64,000 nt of DNA from an uncultured Tenacibaculum sp. (GTDB lineage: Bacteria; Bacteroidota; Bacteroidia; Flavobacteriales; Flavobacteriaceae), in contig CANLMR010000001.1 of the NCBI GenBank assembly GCA_947492185.1, forward strand, positions 744,001 to 808,000, in the 5' to 3' direction. The notes beneath the pieces are model-generated. The model saw nothing but the letters and a program-made list of their open reading frames with translations. It was not told where the DNA came from and ran no database searches. A program made the translations under genes and the position numbers. Shown here piece after piece: positions 62,318 to 64,000 of this stretch. Each line of letters starts with the position of its first letter. The stretch's first letter is position 1.

Positions 62318-62629
62318 ATGTCATTTTTTAATTTTTTATTGGGGCAAAAAAAATCAAATGAATCATATAATGCAATTGATAAAGATTTGCTGTCGAAAAA
62401 GGAGCGTTTAATTAAATTTAATAGTGTTTTAGGTGATTATGCAGATAAGGTCTATCAGCGATGGTCTTCATCTAAAACAGAAGAAGAAAGAGGGAAATTC
62501 ATAGAGATTTCATTCGGGTTGAATCGATTTTTGTATGAATTAGATGTTGATCTTCAGAGTAAAACGTATAGCGAAGGAGTTATAAAAGAATGTGAAGATT
62601 TTGAAAAACAATTAGAGGCTATATTTTAA
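62318..62629 (+). CDS. Small hypothetical protein
   Basis: This 103-residue soluble, alpha-helical-looking protein has no recognised domain (KSNESYNAIDKDLLSKKERL ... DYADKVYQRWSSSKTEEERG). It lies 37 bases downstream of the SH3-domain gene on the same strand and could share its transcript. It is followed by a small intergenic hairpin (62647-62664). Confidence 0.5.
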   Translation: MSFFNFLLGQKKSNESYNAIDKDLLSKKERLIKFNSVLGDYADKVYQRWSSSKTEEERGKFIEISFGLNRFLYELDVDLQSKTYSEGVIKECEDFEKQLEAIF

Positions 62630-62646
62630 TTAACGACAAGAAGGAG

Positions 62647-62664
62647 ATCTACTAAGGAGTAGAT
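62647..62664. other. Short intergenic inverted repeat
   Basis: ATCTACT (62647-62653) and AGTAGAT (62658-62664) pair perfectly around AAGG. It lies between the converging small hypothetical gene and the FolK-kinase gene. No T-run follows, so terminator function is uncertain. Confidence 0.35.
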
Positions 62665-62671
62665 TAGATTG

Positions 62672-63835
62672 TTAATTATGGTTTTTTATCTTCTTTAGGA
62701 TAGTTTTATAGTCGTCTTTGTTATTCACAAAATCAAGCTCAGATACATCAATCACCAAAATATTTAAGTCTTGTTGTGTTTTGATGAAATTAGTGTAGCC
62801 ATCGTGTATTTTTTCTAAATAAGCAGCTTCTATATTTTGTTCATATTCTCTTCCTCGTTTTTGGATGTTTTTAAGCAGCCTTTCGGTGTTTTGATATAAG
62901 TATACATATACATCTGGTTTAACGATTTCTTTGTACATTAAATCAAACATTTTACGGTACAATTTATACTCGTCGTTTTGCAAGGTTACTTGAGCGAATA
63001 TCAAAGATTTGAATATATAGTAATCAGAAACAATAAAGTTTTTAAATAAATCGAATTGCGCTAGATCATCGGAAAGTTGTTGATAACGATCAGCTAAAAA
63101 ACTCATTTCTAAAGGAAATGCATACCGTTCTTCATCTTTGTAAAACTTTGGTAAAAAAGGATTATCTGCAAATCTTTCTAATACAATTTTGGCGTTAAAT
63201 TCATCCGACATCATGTTGGCTAATGTTGTCTTTCCTGCTCCAATATTACCTTCGATTGCTATATAATTATACTTTTCTGCTATTGAAATTGGTCGAACTA
63301 ATTGTGTATTAATTTTAGATATTTCAGAATTATCTGTACAATTTTGTAAGCAAATACCAATTTGTTTTTTTTCTATTGGGTGTATAAAAGTGTTTGCAAT
63401 TTCAGCTAAAGGAGCTAAAGCAAATTTTCGTTCTAACATTCTAGGATGTGGAACAATAAGGTTTTTAGAAAAGATAATTTCATCGTCAAACAGTAAAATG
63501 TCTAAATCAATTAAACGATCTGCATAGTCGTTACTTTCTTTACGAATTCGACCCAACTCTTTTTCTATATGCAGAAGTTTTTTAATTAATTCTTCTGGAG
63601 GTAAATAAGTAGATACTTTTATACAAGTATTGTAAAAATTATCGCTATCAAACCCCCAAGAAGCTGTTTCGTATATAGAAGCAATACTTAAAACACTACC
63701 AATTTCTTCAGCAATTAAATTAATTGCATTTTGTAGATTTTCAAGTTTATTTCCTTGATTTGTACCTAAAGATAAATATGTAATACGTTGTATTTTCAAT
63801 GCAGATGAATATGATGACAAAGAAACAAAAAGCAT
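62672..63835 (-). CDS. FolK / deoxynucleoside kinase fusion protein
   Basis: This 387-residue protein joins two enzymes. Residues ~15-165 are 6-hydroxymethyl-7,8-dihydropterin pyrophosphokinase (FolK: YLSLGTNQGNKLENLQNAI; RLIDLDILLFDD; PHPRMLERKFAL). Residues ~190-387 are a deoxynucleoside kinase (Walker A GNIGAGKT, 196-203; FADNPFLPKFYKDEERYAFP; EMSFLADRYQQ; KRGREYEQNI). So one polypeptide serves folate synthesis and dNTP salvage. ATG at 63835 is chosen; earlier codons overlap the terminator of the neighbouring gene. The fusion is known in Bacteroidota as far as I recall. Confidence 0.9.
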   Translation of the reverse strand: MLFVSLSSYSSALKIQRITYLSLGTNQGNKLENLQNAINLIAEEIGSVLSIASIYETASWGFDSDNFYNTCIKVSTYLPPEELIKKLLHIEKELGRIRKESNDYADRLIDLDILLFDDEIIFSKNLIVPHPRMLERKFALAPLAEIANTFIHPIEKKQIGICLQNCTDNSEISKINTQLVRPISIAEKYNYIAIEGNIGAGKTTLANMMSDEFNAKIVLERFADNPFLPKFYKDEERYAFPLEMSFLADRYQQLSDDLAQFDLFKNFIVSDYYIFKSLIFAQVTLQNDEYKLYRKMFDLMYKEIVKPDVYVYLYQNTERLLKNIQKRGREYEQNIEAAYLEKIHDGYTNFIKTQQDLNILVIDVSELDFVNNKDDYKTILKKIKNHN

Positions 63836-63838
63836 AAA

Positions 63839-63868
63839 AAAAATCGTCAATTTTATTTGACGATTTTT
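63839..63868 (-). terminator. Intrinsic terminator upstream of the FolK-kinase gene
   Basis: AAATCGTCAA (63841-63850) and TTGACGATTT (63857-63866) form a 10-bp stem with a 6-base loop. On the minus strand it follows the partial gene at 63891 by about 25 bases and lies just before the FolK start (63835). Confidence 0.8.
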
Positions 63869-63890
63869 ATATTCTTCTAAAAAGAAATTT

Positions 63891-64000
63891 CTAAGCTTCT
63901 TTTTTCTCTTCTCTAGGTTTTCTATCATCACGACGATTATCACGTCCACGATTATCTCTAGATCCTCTATCTTTATTATCTCTAGGTGGTCTTGCTACAT
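63891..64000 (-). CDS. C-terminal Arg/Asp-rich tail of an unidentified protein (cut by window edge)
   Basis: The last 35 codons and stop (TAG, 63893-63891) of a gene running off the right edge. The tail is R/D/N/K-rich with RGSRDNRGRDNRRDD and ends KKEA, the low-complexity RG/RD type of tail seen on DEAD-box RNA helicases, RNA-binding proteins and some Bacteroidota translation or transcription factors. The domain that decides its identity is outside the window. It stops before a terminator. Confidence 0.55.
   Translation of the reverse strand, partial: VARPPRDNKDRGSRDNRGRDNRRDDRKPREEKKEA

Noticed and set aside
1..64000. tRNA genes, rRNA, CRISPR arrays, insertion sequences, prophage
   Set aside because: Reading the intergenic regions by eye, I saw no cloverleaf, regular spaced repeats, transposase or integrase frames; a tRNAscan or ISfinder run would be needed for certainty.

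Overview
This 64-kb window is chromosomal DNA from a member of the Flavobacteriaceae (phylum Bacteroidota), probably a marine, Tenacibaculum/Polaribacter-like organism. The evidence is the strong A/T bias, gliding genes gldB and gldC, a type IX secretion (T9SS) plug protein and a T9SS C-terminal sorting tail, a complete six-gene Na+-translocating NADH:quinone reductase operon, a full Bat (aerotolerance) operon, a TonB receptor with a carboxypeptidase-regulatory-like N-terminus, and promoters of the Bacteroidota type (TTG ... TAnnTTTG) rather than the E. coli type. The genus is an inference. I saw no rRNA, tRNA, CRISPR array, insertion sequence or prophage.

Layout. 1-1469: edge of a RloA/RloB (AbiL-like) defence-type pair. 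1576-13922: mixed housekeeping genes: a histone-deacetylase-fold amidohydrolase, a membrane-anchored AraC regulator, DoxX, metG, an LD-carboxypeptidase, YraN, two TlpA-like thiol reductases, an SDR and CvpA. 13970-18149: a carbonic anhydrase beside two SulP anion transporters, which suggests a bicarbonate uptake module. 18586-27364: the Bat operon, transcribed leftwards as moxR, unknown gene, DUF58, BatD-like, batA, batB, batC, batD, batE. 27613-37576: a TonB receptor, lpxH, MOSC, tadA, an orphan SMI1/KNR4 gene, an alkyltransferase, TatD, a retropepsin-like protease, an aminotransferase, a desaturase and rsmG. 37668-46295: a DUF1501/DUF1800 pair, PruA, an NRDE protein, DUF3667, apaG and the T9SS plug. 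46457-52480: nqrABCDEF. 52544-58881: a TPR/LuxR-type sensor-regulator, an intergenic region with a candidate structured RNA and a 48-residue zinc-ribbon gene, then clpP, clpX and dnaG. 59184-64000: nadE, divergent gldB-gldC, two poorly characterised genes, a FolK/deoxynucleoside kinase fusion and the basic tail of an unidentified protein.

How it fits together. NQR builds a sodium-motive force by oxidising NADH, and nadE supplies NAD+. GldB, GldC, the T9SS plug and a sorted DUF1501 protein belong to gliding and T9SS surface export. The Bat operon, two TlpA-like reductases and ClpXP serve envelope and protein quality control. Most of the window is ordinary core genome.

The least-explained signals are the candidate small RNA at about 54379-54513, with C-runs in its predicted loops; a palindromic repeat at 33916-33989 that supplies half of a promoter; a second repeat-like palindrome translated inside the alkyltransferase gene (33006-33031); the primase lacking all four zinc ligands; an unknown gene in the Bat operon; and the truncated RloA/RloB locus at the left edge.
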